64,000 bases of DNA from Lysobacter capsici (GTDB lineage: Bacteria; Pseudomonadota; Gammaproteobacteria; Xanthomonadales; Xanthomonadaceae), in the NCBI RefSeq assembly GCF_014779555.2, contig NZ_CP094357.1, positions 5,456,001 to 5,520,000 of the forward strand, given 5' to 3'. How positions within the stretch are numbered: the stretch's first letter is position 1; each line of letters starts with the position of its first letter. A program made the translations under genes and the position numbers. This document shows positions 34,446 to 43,461 of this stretch, piece by piece. The notes under the pieces are model-generated. The model had not been told where the DNA came from. It ran no database searches and saw only the letters and a program-made list of their open reading frames with translations.

Positions 34446-36935
34446 ATGGCTCAGACGTCATCAGAGTTTTACGAGGCCCTCGCCGAAGCAGGGCCAGCCG
34501 CTCAAAGGCTAACGGAAGAGGCTCTTACACGCCTCGGCCTCTCGCCCGAAGGGCTCTCATACGTCATTGAGACCGGAATTTCGCCGCCAGCCAGGAAGGT
34601 AGGGCGCAAGCGGCGCCGAAATCTGATCTTCGACGTTCCTCTAAAAAGCATCCCGGGCGTGGTACTCCAAGCCGAGTCAATGACAGGGGAATTCAATTTC
34701 CTCGTCGAACTCGATCGACGCAGTGATCTGCTTGCGGTCTTTGACCAACCGATCACCATCAAAGTTGGGATCACAGACAACATAGGACGTCGGACCCGAA
34801 CCACTTACACCGCTGACTATCTGGCGATCGACCGGCAAAGAGTTTGCGTCTACGAGATCAAAGCGGACTCCGAACTCGAGAGGCTGATCCGCGAACGACC
34901 TGAGGATTGGATCCTCGACAAAGACGGCTACCACTATCTCCCGGTATCGAAGCATTTCAATTCGATGGGTATAGAACATGTCATCGTTCCGATCAGTTCA
35001 TTGAGCTCGCTCCGCGCTGACAATCTGCGACTGCTCACCAGCGCTCGGGAGGCACCGGACACTAAGAAGTACCGGAAAGCTCGCCAAGGTATCCGACACC
35101 TGCTCAAGCATGAGTCAACCATGCGCGTCTCCGACCTGCTTGAACGAATCGGAGAATTTGATGAAACCCCAGTTCTTCAGCTCCTAGATTCGGAAGAAGT
35201 ATTTGCCGATCTGGACCGCGTAACGCTCTCTGATCCAAGTAGTGTTTGGATTTCAACTCGTCCGGAATTCGCCAAGATTGCTCAAGAAGCAAGCAGCAGT
35301 CTTGCAAACTTGCTCCGCTCTTCTGCGATCGATACCAACGATGTCATTGATCCTCGATACGAGCTTGAAGTTGCAACTCGGCTCGCGATTATCCAAGGAA
35401 CTAAGCGCACTAACAGCAATGGAGAGGAAGTCTCAGAGCGAACCATCCGCCGATATCGCAAGGCTTTTCGAGAAGCCGATGGTGATCCGCGCAGCCTAGT
35501 TCCGCTGTGGGGAAACTGCGGAAACAAAGACCCCATGATCGGAACGGTCCACCTGTCTTTTTTGGAGGCTTTTATCCGCGCAGGGAAAGGCGACAAAAAC
35601 GACCTCTCCACCAGCTCATGCTTTATCGCCTACGAAAAAGCGTTTCCACAGGCCAAAGTTGATCTTGGGTTCTTCGATGACCGACCCGTGTGCCGATCCA
35701 CCTTCTACACGTATTGGGATCGCATATCGCTAAAGAATGAAGACTCATTCAATAAGGGCGGCCGTCGCTTGGAGAATCAGCAGGCGGACTCGTTTGACCC
35801 GGCAAAGAAGACGATCATTGCAACCAGACCTTTCGCGGTTGCCCATATCGATCACTGGAAGACCGATCTACACCTAGTGGTCGGCTACATCAATGGAGCG
35901 AAAATCACCAAACGCGCTTGGCTGACTGCCATGGTCGACGCCTTTAATGGCGAAGTACTTGCGATCTGGCTTTCTTTCGCTGATCCGAGCAAAAAGTCTT
36001 GCACGATGGTGATTCGTGACTGCGCCCGGCGTCATGGCCGGTTGCCTGAGATGATCATCGTCGATGGCGGTAGCGACTTCAGGAGTAGCCACTTCTTCGT
36101 CATGCTTGCAACGTTGAAGGTTGTGCGCTGTGAACGGCCGCCAGAAGACCCCCGCTTCGGACAGCAAGTCGAACGTCTCTTCAAGGATTTCAAAGACCGG
36201 TTCGCGCGGGGCCTTCCAGGATTTGGCATCAGCATCGAACGTTCTCGCGCAGTTTCAGCTGCATTCAAAGCTGCTAAGAGCTCCAGCTTGACGCTCCTTG
36301 AGGCCTTTGAAGCCATAGAGGCCTTTGCGTTCCGTGGCTATAACAATAGCCCAAAACCTGGCGAGACATCGTCACGCTACGCCATTCGCCAGAAGGCCGA
36401 GAGGTCGTATCCGCACGGCGGCCGCAAGGTCTCGTGGGATATGAAATTCCTAATCGCGACATCAATCGAATCGCCCGACGACCACTACAAGCTTTGGACT
36501 GGCAGGGGCATTCACGTCTATGACAAGTGGTACAGCTCGCCGCGACTGTTGGTGTACCGCGGGTACAAGAAGGACATCTCTGTGCGACTTGAACCCTACG
36601 CAGATTCCGTCATCTACGTTTGCATCGAGGGCAAATGGCTGGAATGCAGGAGTTCCGAAGCGCCCCTGCAGCTAGCCATGAGCGAAACCAGCTTGCTGTT
36701 CAGAAGTGCTGAACGCCACGATCTTTCTGCACTCCGGGCGGAACTTACTAACGACATGAATCGTTGCGTAGCCGAAATCGTCAACGAGAAGCTTCGCGAG
36801 ATTGCAGAACGCAAGGAGTCGGGCAGTTCTCAGCCGACCGCCTCTGATGTCAATTCCGACGATTCGCCGGAGCTATCTACTTTCGTGCCCTTCAATTTCG
36901 ATGATATCGAACCATACGAGAATGAGACGCCATAA
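34446..36935 (+). CDS. tnsAB: Fused TnsA-TnsB transposase of a Tn7-like element
   Basis: An 829-aa protein joining two Tn7 functions. Residues about 60-180 resemble the TnsA endonuclease: E82, D124 (YTADYLAID) and E137-x-K139 (YEIKAD), preceded by 'LLAVFDQP', like TnsA's region before its catalytic Asp. The rest is a TnsB/Mu-type DDE integrase: D469 (HIDHWKTD), D540 (IIVDGGSDF) and E576 (QVERLFKDF), the last two 36 residues apart. Fused TnsAB proteins are known from some Tn7-like and CRISPR-associated transposons. Unlike its two partners it has no internal stop, so the catalytic subunit looks intact. It diverges from the XRE gene and abuts tnsC (the ATG follows the TAA directly). Confidence 0.85.
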   Translation: MAQTSSEFYEALAEAGPAAQRLTEEALTRLGLSPEGLSYVIETGISPPARKVGRKRRRNLIFDVPLKSIPGVVLQAESMTGEFNFLVELDRRSDLLAVFDQPITIKVGITDNIGRRTRTTYTADYLAIDRQRVCVYEIKADSELERLIRERPEDWILDKDGYHYLPVSKHFNSMGIEHVIVPISSLSSLRADNLRLLTSAREAPDTKKYRKARQGIRHLLKHESTMRVSDLLERIGEFDETPVLQLLDSEEVFADLDRVTLSDPSSVWISTRPEFAKIAQEASSSLANLLRSSAIDTNDVIDPRYELEVATRLAIIQGTKRTNSNGEEVSERTIRRYRKAFREADGDPRSLVPLWGNCGNKDPMIGTVHLSFLEAFIRAGKGDKNDLSTSSCFIAYEKAFPQAKVDLGFFDDRPVCRSTFYTYWDRISLKNEDSFNKGGRRLENQQADSFDPAKKTIIATRPFAVAHIDHWKTDLHLVVGYINGAKITKRAWLTAMVDAFNGEVLAIWLSFADPSKKSCTMVIRDCARRHGRLPEMIIVDGGSDFRSSHFFVMLATLKVVRCERPPEDPRFGQQVERLFKDFKDRFARGLPGFGISIERSRAVSAAFKAAKSSSLTLLEAFEAIEAFAFRGYNNSPKPGETSSRYAIRQKAERSYPHGGRKVSWDMKFLIATSIESPDDHYKLWTGRGIHVYDKWYSSPRLLVYRGYKKDISVRLEPYADSVIYVCIEGKWLECRSSEAPLQLAMSETSLLFRSAERHDLSALRAELTNDMNRCVAEIVNEKLREIAERKESGSSQPTASDVNSDDSPELSTFVPFNFDDIEPYENETP

Positions 36936-38003
36936 ATGAATCGCGTATCGCGAGTTACCAACGGCGTAATCAAACACCCACTTCTTGAAAGAGCGAGGGA
37001 CATGTTCATCCCCCTCTGTCGCGATGCAACCGACGGAATTGTATTGCTTCTCCTAGGACCGACGCAGTGCGCCAAATCAATAATCTTCCACGAGATCGTC
37101 CCAATACTGTAGAATTCCTTCCAACACAAGCGTCCCGGCGCGATCCCTATCGTTGATTTGCAAATTGAGACGGTGAGCGAGGGGCGGACAAAGCCGAAAT
37201 GGATTGGGATTGAGCTACTGAAGGCCCTGAACCATCCGATATACAAGCACATAGGAAGCTTCGAGGAGAATGAGCACTACTTCCCATCAAAGGGCAGAGA
37301 TGAATCCACAATTCGCATTGCGCTGAAAGAGGCGTTTACTAATAGGTTCACTCGTCGCACCTGTTTGGATGAAGCGCACCTCCTTACTCGAACCAAAGAT
37401 CCAGAACTCCGCGCTGCGATCCTTGAGTCCATCAAATCAACATGCGCAATAGATCGGTCTCTCATTGCTTGCGGGGGCTACGAGATGGCCTACAAAGGAC
37501 TATTCGAGTCTGCCCACTTCTGCGGGCGCGTGATCAGCTTCGATTTTGGTCACTACTCCGTGAGTAGCCCGGATGACATCAAATCATGGGCGCGCATACT
37601 CAAAACCTACAGCAGCAAGCTTGACCTGAAGCCCAAGTCCCTACTCTTGGACGAGGCTATCAACCTTCTGCACTGGAACAATGGAACGGTTGGCTTACTC
37701 GACAAGCACCTCTGGTCCTGCAGCATTCAAGCCAAAGCCCGCCATCAACCAATAGATAGGACGATTCTTCGAGCGTGTGCCCCTCCCGAAAAAGAAAGAA
37801 AGGCAGTCGCAGAGGACATCAGGAAGGGCAAAGAAGCCCTCCAACCAAGTTCGCAGTTCGCCGTTCCTCCTGCGTCACAGCCACCGCAGAAGAAAGATCA
37901 GCCTGACGTAAGCAAGGATGGCCATAAACAAGGAACCCCGCCGTTCCAGCGCAAGCCCAATCGAAATGTTGCTGTGGAGATCGCCCTCCATGACGATGAC
38001 TGA
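36936..38003 (+). pseudogene. tnsC: TnsC-like AAA ATPase interrupted by an in-frame TAG
   Basis: The ATG at 36936 directly follows the tnsAB stop. The same frame runs to the TGA at 38001-38003 (355 codons) but contains a TAG at 37110-37112 (codon 59). Before it is a Walker A-like GPTQCAKS (41-48), where the last Gly before Lys is Ala. After it, the ATPase continues undamaged, with a Walker B-like TCLDEAHLL and a basic, Pro-rich tail. No frameshift is present. Tn7 TnsC is the ATPase that links target selection to the transposase. Readthrough, or restart at an in-frame GTG soon after, could give partial product; otherwise transposition should be blocked. Overlaps tniQ by 8 nt. Confidence 0.75.
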
Positions 38004-39327
38004 GTATTTTCCTCTTTCGCCGATTGGTGTCGGAAACTGGGAAATTGAAGCGTTTGGATCCTTTTATTGCCGCATGGCTCGCGCGCACTCGATATCCATC
38101 TATGCCCTGACCACTCATCTACGCACTTGGTGGAGGCAGAAGCACCCAGATGACGACAGTGCAAAGAAGAATGTCACGAACGCTATGAACCCCATGCTTT
38201 GCGGCATAGGCCCAAATGTTGCGACCTTCACAAACATTGTCGGCGATGCAACTGGATGCACTATTCTCGAGAGAACCACCCTGCTGTCACTCAGGCCCGC
38301 CATATCCCAGAATGGCCACGCCCTGGTTCGTAAGGGCCGTGCCTAGTGCCCTGCCTGCATGGCAGAGAGTACGGAGAGCAAAAGCCCGTTCTACGACCGT
38401 CTTATTTGGGCAATCCCAGCCATTAAGAATTGTCCCGCACACAAAGTTGCGTTGGAGTCAAAGTGTCCTCAGTGCGGATACTCGCAGGCCCACTATCACC
38501 ATCTTGGGCACATGGAGCTGTGCTGCGTGTGCAAAAGGCCATTGCTCAGCGAACCTTCCAGGTGGGAAGTCGTATTTCATCCAGCCCCTTATGAAAAGGA
38601 ATGCATTGGGCTGGTGAAACAAATTTCGGCTGGAGACCTTACATCTGCGGTCGATGACGCGTATGGAGTGTTTATCAAGGACTTTGCTGACTATCTTTCT
38701 CCCATTGGGTTGAAGATTAGTCGACATACCTACCGTGCTCCCAGGCGACCTCAGAACGCCAGAGAGGTCACTCGCCCGAGGTTCATGACATTGTTGAGAA
38801 GATGCGTGGCATTCGGTATCGATCCTTCGGATCTTTTCCTGGATCCCGTCGGGGCGGCAAAATCCGCATGCTTACTGGAATTTGCGCGACTAGATCTTCC
38901 CGCTGACATCAAGCCACGGAAGTCGGTCGAACTAGTTGGATTAGCGCTGGATCGCCTGCAGTCGGAACTCTCTAAATCCGACTATGACCAGCTTCCATCA
39001 TTGACTGAGATCGCGCACCAGCTTGGTGTATCCAAAGGCTTCTTGAACTACCACCATGGCGACCTTTGCGCAAAGTATGCGCGCCATCGCACTGGATGCA
39101 GGAACAAAAAAGCCGGGGCCGAAATTGAGCGCTCCACCGATTTTCTACTTAGTGGCCCCATCGCGCAGTACCCCTCTGGCAAGTTCCCAAGCCTCGACCA
39201 TCTGGCCGAGGCGGCGGTACAGGAGCTTGGGGTTGGGGTACGGATAGCCAGAATTGCCGTGGGCGTCGTCCTCAAAAAGCAACTCGGCAGACGGGAAGCC
39301 ACCCGACGCCGAAAAGCGTCCGTCTAG
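37996..39327 (+). pseudogene. tniQ: TniQ/TnsD-like target selector interrupted by an in-frame TAG
   Basis: From the ATG at 37996, which overlaps the end of tnsC, the frame runs to the TAG at 39325-39327 but has an internal TAG at 38344-38346 (codon 117). Before it is the TniQ N-terminus ('GSFYCRMARAHSIS...'). Just after come the zinc-binding CPAC and then 'NCPAHKVALESKCPQCG' and 'CCVCKRP', typical of TniQ/TnsD. The C-terminal part has an HTH-like 'LTEIAHQLGVSKGFLNYHHG', as in TnsD, which reads a specific attachment site. An ATG five codons after the stop could restart translation but would omit the CPAC pair. Frame integrity elsewhere suggests a recent nonsense mutation. Position beside tRNA-Ile suggests that gene as target. 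Confidence 0.78.
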
Positions 39328-39398
39328 ACAAGCTCTCTGCCACTCCTCACCGGCCTTCATCCGCAAGGTTTCCTGCCTAGACACTCGCGTTCGCAAAA

Positions 39399-39456
39399 TG
39401 GCCAAACTTGCTGGACATCCATCGAGGTTTGGCCGAATTGGCCAAACATGGCTGGA
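39399..39456. repeat. GGCCAAAC repeats, candidate transposase-binding end
   Basis: TGGCCAAACTTGCTGGA (39399-39415) and TGGCCAAACATGGCTGGA (39439-39456) are near-identical direct repeats 40 bp apart. An inverted copy, GTTTGGCC (39427-39434), forms a perfect 8-bp arm pair with GGCCAAAC (39440-39447) around a 5-nt spacer. Tn7-like ends carry several TnsB sites of about 20 bp, which this could be; the hairpin could instead be a terminator for tniQ. Confidence 0.5.
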
Positions 39457-39486
39457 TCGCGCAGAAAGCCGTTTGACGTTACGCAA

Positions 39487-39562
39487 TGGTGGGCCCACCA
39501 GGATTCGAACCTGGAACCAAAGGATTATGAGTCCTCTGCTCTAACCGTTGAGCTATAGGCCC
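39487..39562 (-). tRNA. tRNA-Ile (anticodon CAU, lysidine type)
   Basis: The minus strand folds into a full cloverleaf: acceptor GGGCCTA pairs with TGGGCCC (one G-U), D arm AGCTCAACGGTTAGAGC, anticodon loop CTCATAA, and T arm with GGTTCGAATCC. The discriminator is A and the 3' CCA is encoded. A CAU anticodon in this sequence context (GACTCATAATC) marks the tRNA-Ile2 that TilS converts to read AUA, rather than tRNA-Met. Its 3' end faces the Tn7-like element. Confidence 0.93.
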
Positions 39563-39632
39563 GCGCGAGGCGCGAGCGGGAATTCTAATGGCTCGCCGGG
39601 CCGGGCGTAAGCCGCGGTCGAGCGGATGGATA

Positions 39633-39667
39633 CGAAAAGGCCCGGGTGCGGGAGCCCGGGCCTTTCG
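39633..39667 (-). terminator. Terminator of the GH92 gene
   Basis: On the minus strand, AAAGGCCCGGG and CCCGGGCCTTT form an 11-bp stem around an 8-nt loop, followed by TTTTCG. It lies about 110 nt beyond the stop of the GH92 alpha-mannosidase gene. Confidence 0.75.
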
Positions 39668-39773
39668 TGGTTACGTCAAATGCCGTGGTTCGGCCCGGGG
39701 TTGCGGCGCGGCGGCCGGTCGGCGCGTCAACCGGCCGCGGCGGCCGCAGTCATCCAACCCAGAGCCACCACCC

Positions 39774-42167
39774 TCACCGCCCCACACTCATCGAATACGG
39801 CCGCAGCTTCGGATCCGTCGCCCACGCCTTGTTCGGCTGCGCCTGCATCACAAACCGCAGTTCCCCGCCCGCGACGATTTCCTCGTGGCGCAGGAAGCTG
39901 CGATTCAAGGGCTTGCCGTTGAGGGTCGCGCTGCCGATGTAGGTATGCGCCTCGTCCAGCCCCTCGGCGATCACGCTGAAGCGCTTGCCGTTCGGCAGGT
40001 TGAGGGTGGCGCGCGGCAGGAACGGGCGGCCGATGGCGTATTCGTTGCTCGCCGGGGCGACGGGGTAGAAGCCCAGGGCGGTGAAGACGTACCAGGCCGA
40101 CATCTGGCCGAGGTCGTCGTTGCCTGCCAGGCCGTCGGGGCGCGGGGCGTATTGGGTCGCCATGATCTGCTTGAGGCGCTCCTGGGTGCGCCAGGGCTGG
40201 CCGGCGTAGCCGTACAGGTAGGCGACGTGGTGGCTGGGTTCGTTGCCGTGCGCGTACCAGCCGATCAGGCCGGTGATGTCTTCCATGTGTTCGAAAATTT
40301 TCGGGTCTACCTTGGCGTCGAACACCTGGTCGAGTTTGTCGACCAGTTTGGCGTCGCCGCCGAGCGCCTGGGTCAGGCCGGCGACGTCCTGCGGTACGTA
40401 CCACGAGTACTGCCAGGCGTTGCCTTCGGTGTAGTCGCTGCCGTAGCCGCTGACGGTCGGGTCGAAGGGTTCGCGGAAGCTGCCGTCGCGTTTGCGCGCG
40501 CGCATGAAGCCACTCGACGCGTCGAATGCATGTTTCCAGTTACCCGCACGCTTGGAGAACTGCGCGGCGATGTCCTTGCGCCCCATATCGGCGGCCACGC
40601 GCGAAATCGTCCAATCGTCGAACGCGTACTCCAGCGTCTTCGACGCAGCCTCGCCTTCTTCGTCGATCGGCACGTAGCCCAGCTCCATGTACTGGGCGAT
40701 GCCGTCGTAGGGGCCGTAACTCGCGCTGGCGACCATCGCGTCCAGCGCTTCCTTGGTGTCGTAGCCGCGGATGCCTTTCATGTAGGCATCGGCGATCACC
40801 GGCACCGCGTGGTAGCCGACCATGCACCAGGTTTCCTGGCCATGGAATGCCCACACCGGCAGGATGCCGTAGGGGCTGTCGCGGCGCGAGGCCAGCAGCG
40901 AGTTGATGAAGTCGTTATTGCGTTGCTCGGGTTGCACCAAGGTCAGCAGCGGATGCAGCGCGCGGTAGGTGTCCCACAGCGAGAAGGTCGAGTGATAACG
41001 AAAGCCTTTCGCCTGATGCACGGCGTTGTCGGGCCCGCGATAACGGCCGTCGCTGTCCATGAACAGACTCGGCCCCATCAGCGTGTGGTACAGCGCGGTG
41101 TAGAAGCTCTTGCGCATCGGCTCGGGCGCGTCGGCGTCGATCGCCGACAAGGCCTGCGTCCAGGTCGCACGCGCCTTGGCGCGCACGCCGTCGAAATCGA
41201 AGCCCGGCACTTCGGCTTCGAGGTTGGCGATCGCGCTGTCTTCGCTGACCGGCGAGATCGAAACTTTCACCACCAACTCTTTGCCGGCGGCGTCGTTGAA
41301 ATCGAAGCTGCCGACCAGTTGCCGGCCTTCGATCTGCGCGCGCTTGCTCGGGTCTTTTTCGCCCGGCGGCGGGAAGCCCTTGTAGGCGACGTCGGCTTCG
41401 GTGTCGTGGAAACCGTGACCGCTGACCGGCCGCGAGAAGCGCATCGCGAAATACAGCTGCCGGCCCGGCGCCCAGCCGCGGGTTTCGCGAAAGCCGGTGA
41501 CGGTGCCGTCGGCGCGCAGACGCAGGCGCGACCACAGCACCTTGCCGGGGTAGTCGTACAGGCTGGTGCGCAGGTCGATCAGCACATGCGCGGCCTGCCC
41601 TTGCGGGAACCGGTAGCGGTGCACGCCGACGCGCTCGCTCGCGGTGAGTTCGGCGCGGATCTTGTAGTCGTCTAGGGTGACGGCGTAGTAACCCGGCTGG
41701 GCGACCTCGTCGTCGTGGCGGAAGCTCGACCGATAACCGCTGCGCGCGACCTTGGAATCGCCGCGCTCGAGTTTCACCTCGCCGGCGATCGGCATCAGCA
41801 GCACGTCGCCCAGGTCGGAATGGCCGGTGCCGGAGAAATGCGTGTGCGAGAAGCCGACGATGCTGCTGTCGGTATAGCGGTAACCGGCGGCCCAGCCGTA
41901 GGCGTCCTTGCGCGGCTTGATTTCGGTGTCGGGGCTAAGCTGGATCATGCCGAACGGCACGGTCGCACCGGGGAAGGTGTGGCCTTCGCCGCCGGTGCCG
42001 ATGAACGGGTCGACCGCCTCGTACGCCCGGCGACCGGCCTCGCTTGCGGTCGCCGCGGATGCCGCGAAGGTGCAAGCCACCAGCATGGCGGCACTCAGGC
42101 CACGCCATAAACGGCGCGCGCCGCGTGCCATGGCGGTAGGCTGGGGCAATTGGGTCGGCCGGGTCAT
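39774..42167 (-). CDS. Exported GH92 alpha-1,2-mannosidase family protein
   Basis: A 797-aa glycoside hydrolase of family GH92, calcium-dependent exo-alpha-mannosidases that trim mannose from glycans. Family landmarks include 'GTGGEGHTFPGATVPFGM' near the N-terminus, 'HSTFSLWDTYRALHPL' in the middle and 'GNDDLGQMSAWYVF' near the C-terminus. The ATG at 42167 has GGAGT upstream and is followed by a signal peptide (AMLVACTFAASAATAS), so the enzyme acts in the periplasm or outside. Length is normal. It diverges from the LacI/sugar operon across two operators, so it probably feeds the operon with mannose released from fungal or host glycoprotein mannans. Confidence 0.93.
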   Translation of the reverse strand: MTRPTQLPQPTAMARGARRLWRGLSAAMLVACTFAASAATASEAGRRAYEAVDPFIGTGGEGHTFPGATVPFGMIQLSPDTEIKPRKDAYGWAAGYRYTDSSIVGFSHTHFSGTGHSDLGDVLLMPIAGEVKLERGDSKVARSGYRSSFRHDDEVAQPGYYAVTLDDYKIRAELTASERVGVHRYRFPQGQAAHVLIDLRTSLYDYPGKVLWSRLRLRADGTVTGFRETRGWAPGRQLYFAMRFSRPVSGHGFHDTEADVAYKGFPPPGEKDPSKRAQIEGRQLVGSFDFNDAAGKELVVKVSISPVSEDSAIANLEAEVPGFDFDGVRAKARATWTQALSAIDADAPEPMRKSFYTALYHTLMGPSLFMDSDGRYRGPDNAVHQAKGFRYHSTFSLWDTYRALHPLLTLVQPEQRNNDFINSLLASRRDSPYGILPVWAFHGQETWCMVGYHAVPVIADAYMKGIRGYDTKEALDAMVASASYGPYDGIAQYMELGYVPIDEEGEAASKTLEYAFDDWTISRVAADMGRKDIAAQFSKRAGNWKHAFDASSGFMRARKRDGSFREPFDPTVSGYGSDYTEGNAWQYSWYVPQDVAGLTQALGGDAKLVDKLDQVFDAKVDPKIFEHMEDITGLIGWYAHGNEPSHHVAYLYGYAGQPWRTQERLKQIMATQYAPRPDGLAGNDDLGQMSAWYVFTALGFYPVAPASNEYAIGRPFLPRATLNLPNGKRFSVIAEGLDEAHTYIGSATLNGKPLNRSFLRHEEIVAGGELRFVMQAQPNKAWATDPKLRPYSMSVGR

Positions 42168-42231
42168 CCGGAGTACTCCATCTCAGACAGGATCGGGTGG
42201 GGCCGGCCGCCAGGGGTTCGGGGCTGGACAC

Positions 42232-42249
42232 TTTTAGATCGTTCTAAAT
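42232..42249. promoter_or_regulatory. LacI-type operator, site 1
   Basis: TTTTAGATCGTTCTAAAT, with the central CG typical of LacI-family operators. It matches the reverse complement of site 2 (42333-42350) in 17 of 18 bases. It is 65 bp upstream of the GH92 start. Confidence 0.75.
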
Positions 42250-42332
42250 ACGGGCAAGCTAACACGGCCCCAGGACGCGTTCATGCTGCATTGCAGAATG
42301 CAGGGACGGGCCTCAAGCCGCAGGATGACGGC

Positions 42333-42350
42333 ATTTAGAACGATCCAAAA
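42333..42350. promoter_or_regulatory. LacI-type operator, site 2
   Basis: ATTTAGAACGATCCAAAA, the inverted near-copy of site 1, 59 bp upstream of the LacI regulator's start. The 101-bp centre spacing between the sites would allow a repression loop over both divergent promoters. Confidence 0.75.
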
Positions 42351-42408
42351 GCCTTCAGCGCGAGCCCGCCATGATCCGCCACCGCCCTATTCCAGCGAGG
42401 TGTCACCG

Positions 42409-43461
42409 ATGAACGACGCGCCCGCCCCCCGAGGCCGGGTCACCCTGGCCGACATCGCCCGTGCCTGCGGCCTGTCGCGCGCGACCGTGTCGCTGGTGCT
42501 GCGCGGCAGTCCGCTGGTCCACAGCGAAACCCGGGCCCGGGTCGAGGCCGAGCTCAAGCGCCAAGGCTACGTCTATCACCGCGGCGCGGCCAACCTGCGG
42601 CGCAAGGTGTCGACCGGCGTGGCGCTGGTGATCAACGACCTGTCCAACCCGTTCTTCGCCGAATTCGCCGCCGGCGTGGACGAATGGCTGGCCACGGCCG
42701 GCTTCGTCACCCTGCTCGGCAGCACCAACGAATCGGTCGAACGCCAGCAGGCGGTGCTGACCTCGCTGATGGAGCACGACCCGGCCGGAATCATCCTGTC
42801 GCCGGCCGAAGGCAGCGACGGCGCGCGCGTGCGCGCCCAGGTCGGCGGACGCACGCCGGTGCTGGTGTTCAACCGCGAGCTCGACGCCACCGACTGGGAT
42901 TTCCTCGCCCTCGACAACACCCACGGCGCGCGCCTGGCCACGCGCCATCTGCTCGAACGCGGCCATCGCCGCATCGCGTTCTTCGGCGGCCATCGCGATT
43001 CGTCCTCGTGCCGGCAACGCCGCCAGGGCTATCGCGAGGCGCTGGCCGAAGCCGGCATCGAACCCGAACCGCAGTGGCTGGTCGAATGCGCGCCCACCCG
43101 GCTTGAAGCCGCGCAACAGACCGGCGCGTTGTTCGTGCGCGATCCCGCGCCGACCGCGGCGGTCTGCTACAACGACGCGGTCGCGCTGGGCCTGATGGCC
43201 GGCCTGGTTGCGCGCGGCCGCCGTCCCGGCGGCGATTTCGCGGTGATCGGGTTCGACGACATTCCCGAAGCCTCGGTCGCCTCGCCCACCCTCACCACGA
43301 TCGCGGTCGATCCGCGCGCGCGCGGCCGCCAGGCCGCCGAACTGATCCTCAAGCGCCTGCGCGAACCCGAGCTGCCGCGCGCCCACACCGTCGCCCCGGT
43401 CCGGCTGCAGGCACGCAGCAGCAGCGAGGTGCTTGTTCCGCCGTCCGGAGAATCCGCATGA
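42409..43461 (+). CDS. LacI-family transcriptional regulator of the mannose-type locus
   Basis: A 350-aa LacI-type repressor. The N-terminal HTH (residues about 8-55: 'VTLADIARACGLSRATVSLV') is followed by a hinge and a periplasmic-binding-protein-like sugar-sensing domain. The ATG at 42409 has GAGG upstream. It is the first gene of the operon and overlaps the transporter gene by 4 nt. Two operators lie just upstream, so it likely represses both itself and the GH92 gene until mannose or a related sugar binds. The effector sugar is inferred from the neighbours. Confidence 0.92.
   Translation: MNDAPAPRGRVTLADIARACGLSRATVSLVLRGSPLVHSETRARVEAELKRQGYVYHRGAANLRRKVSTGVALVINDLSNPFFAEFAAGVDEWLATAGFVTLLGSTNESVERQQAVLTSLMEHDPAGIILSPAEGSDGARVRAQVGGRTPVLVFNRELDATDWDFLALDNTHGARLATRHLLERGHRRIAFFGGHRDSSSCRQRRQGYREALAEAGIEPEPQWLVECAPTRLEAAQQTGALFVRDPAPTAAVCYNDAVALGLMAGLVARGRRPGGDFAVIGFDDIPEASVASPTLTTIAVDPRARGRQAAELILKRLREPELPRAHTVAPVRLQARSSSEVLVPPSGESA

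Larger units (their letters stand above)
34446..39486 (+). mobile_element. Tn7-like transposition module (TnsAB, TnsC, TniQ) at a tRNA gene
   Basis: Three overlapping or abutting genes (34446-36935, 36936-38003, 37996-39327) encode the complete set of Tn7-like core functions in one operon, ending about 160 bp from the 3' end of a tRNA-Ile gene. The sequence is visibly less GC-rich than the flanking core chromosome, consistent with transfer. The interval 39328-39486 should contain one transposon end and holds repeated GGCCAAAC motifs. The outer left end was not found; the defence operon is probably cargo. Confidence 0.7.

Noticed and set aside
36936-39327. Genetic recoding of TAG as a sense codon in the Tn7-like operon
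   Set aside because: TAG also terminates TniQ, the PLD gene, the 36-aa gene and the membrane-protein gene here, so global reassignment is unlikely; local readthrough remains possible and is reported.
39588-41675. A 695-codon plus-strand frame opposite the GH92 gene
   Set aside because: Shadow of a well-supported GH92 gene; it also begins inside a terminator hairpin region.
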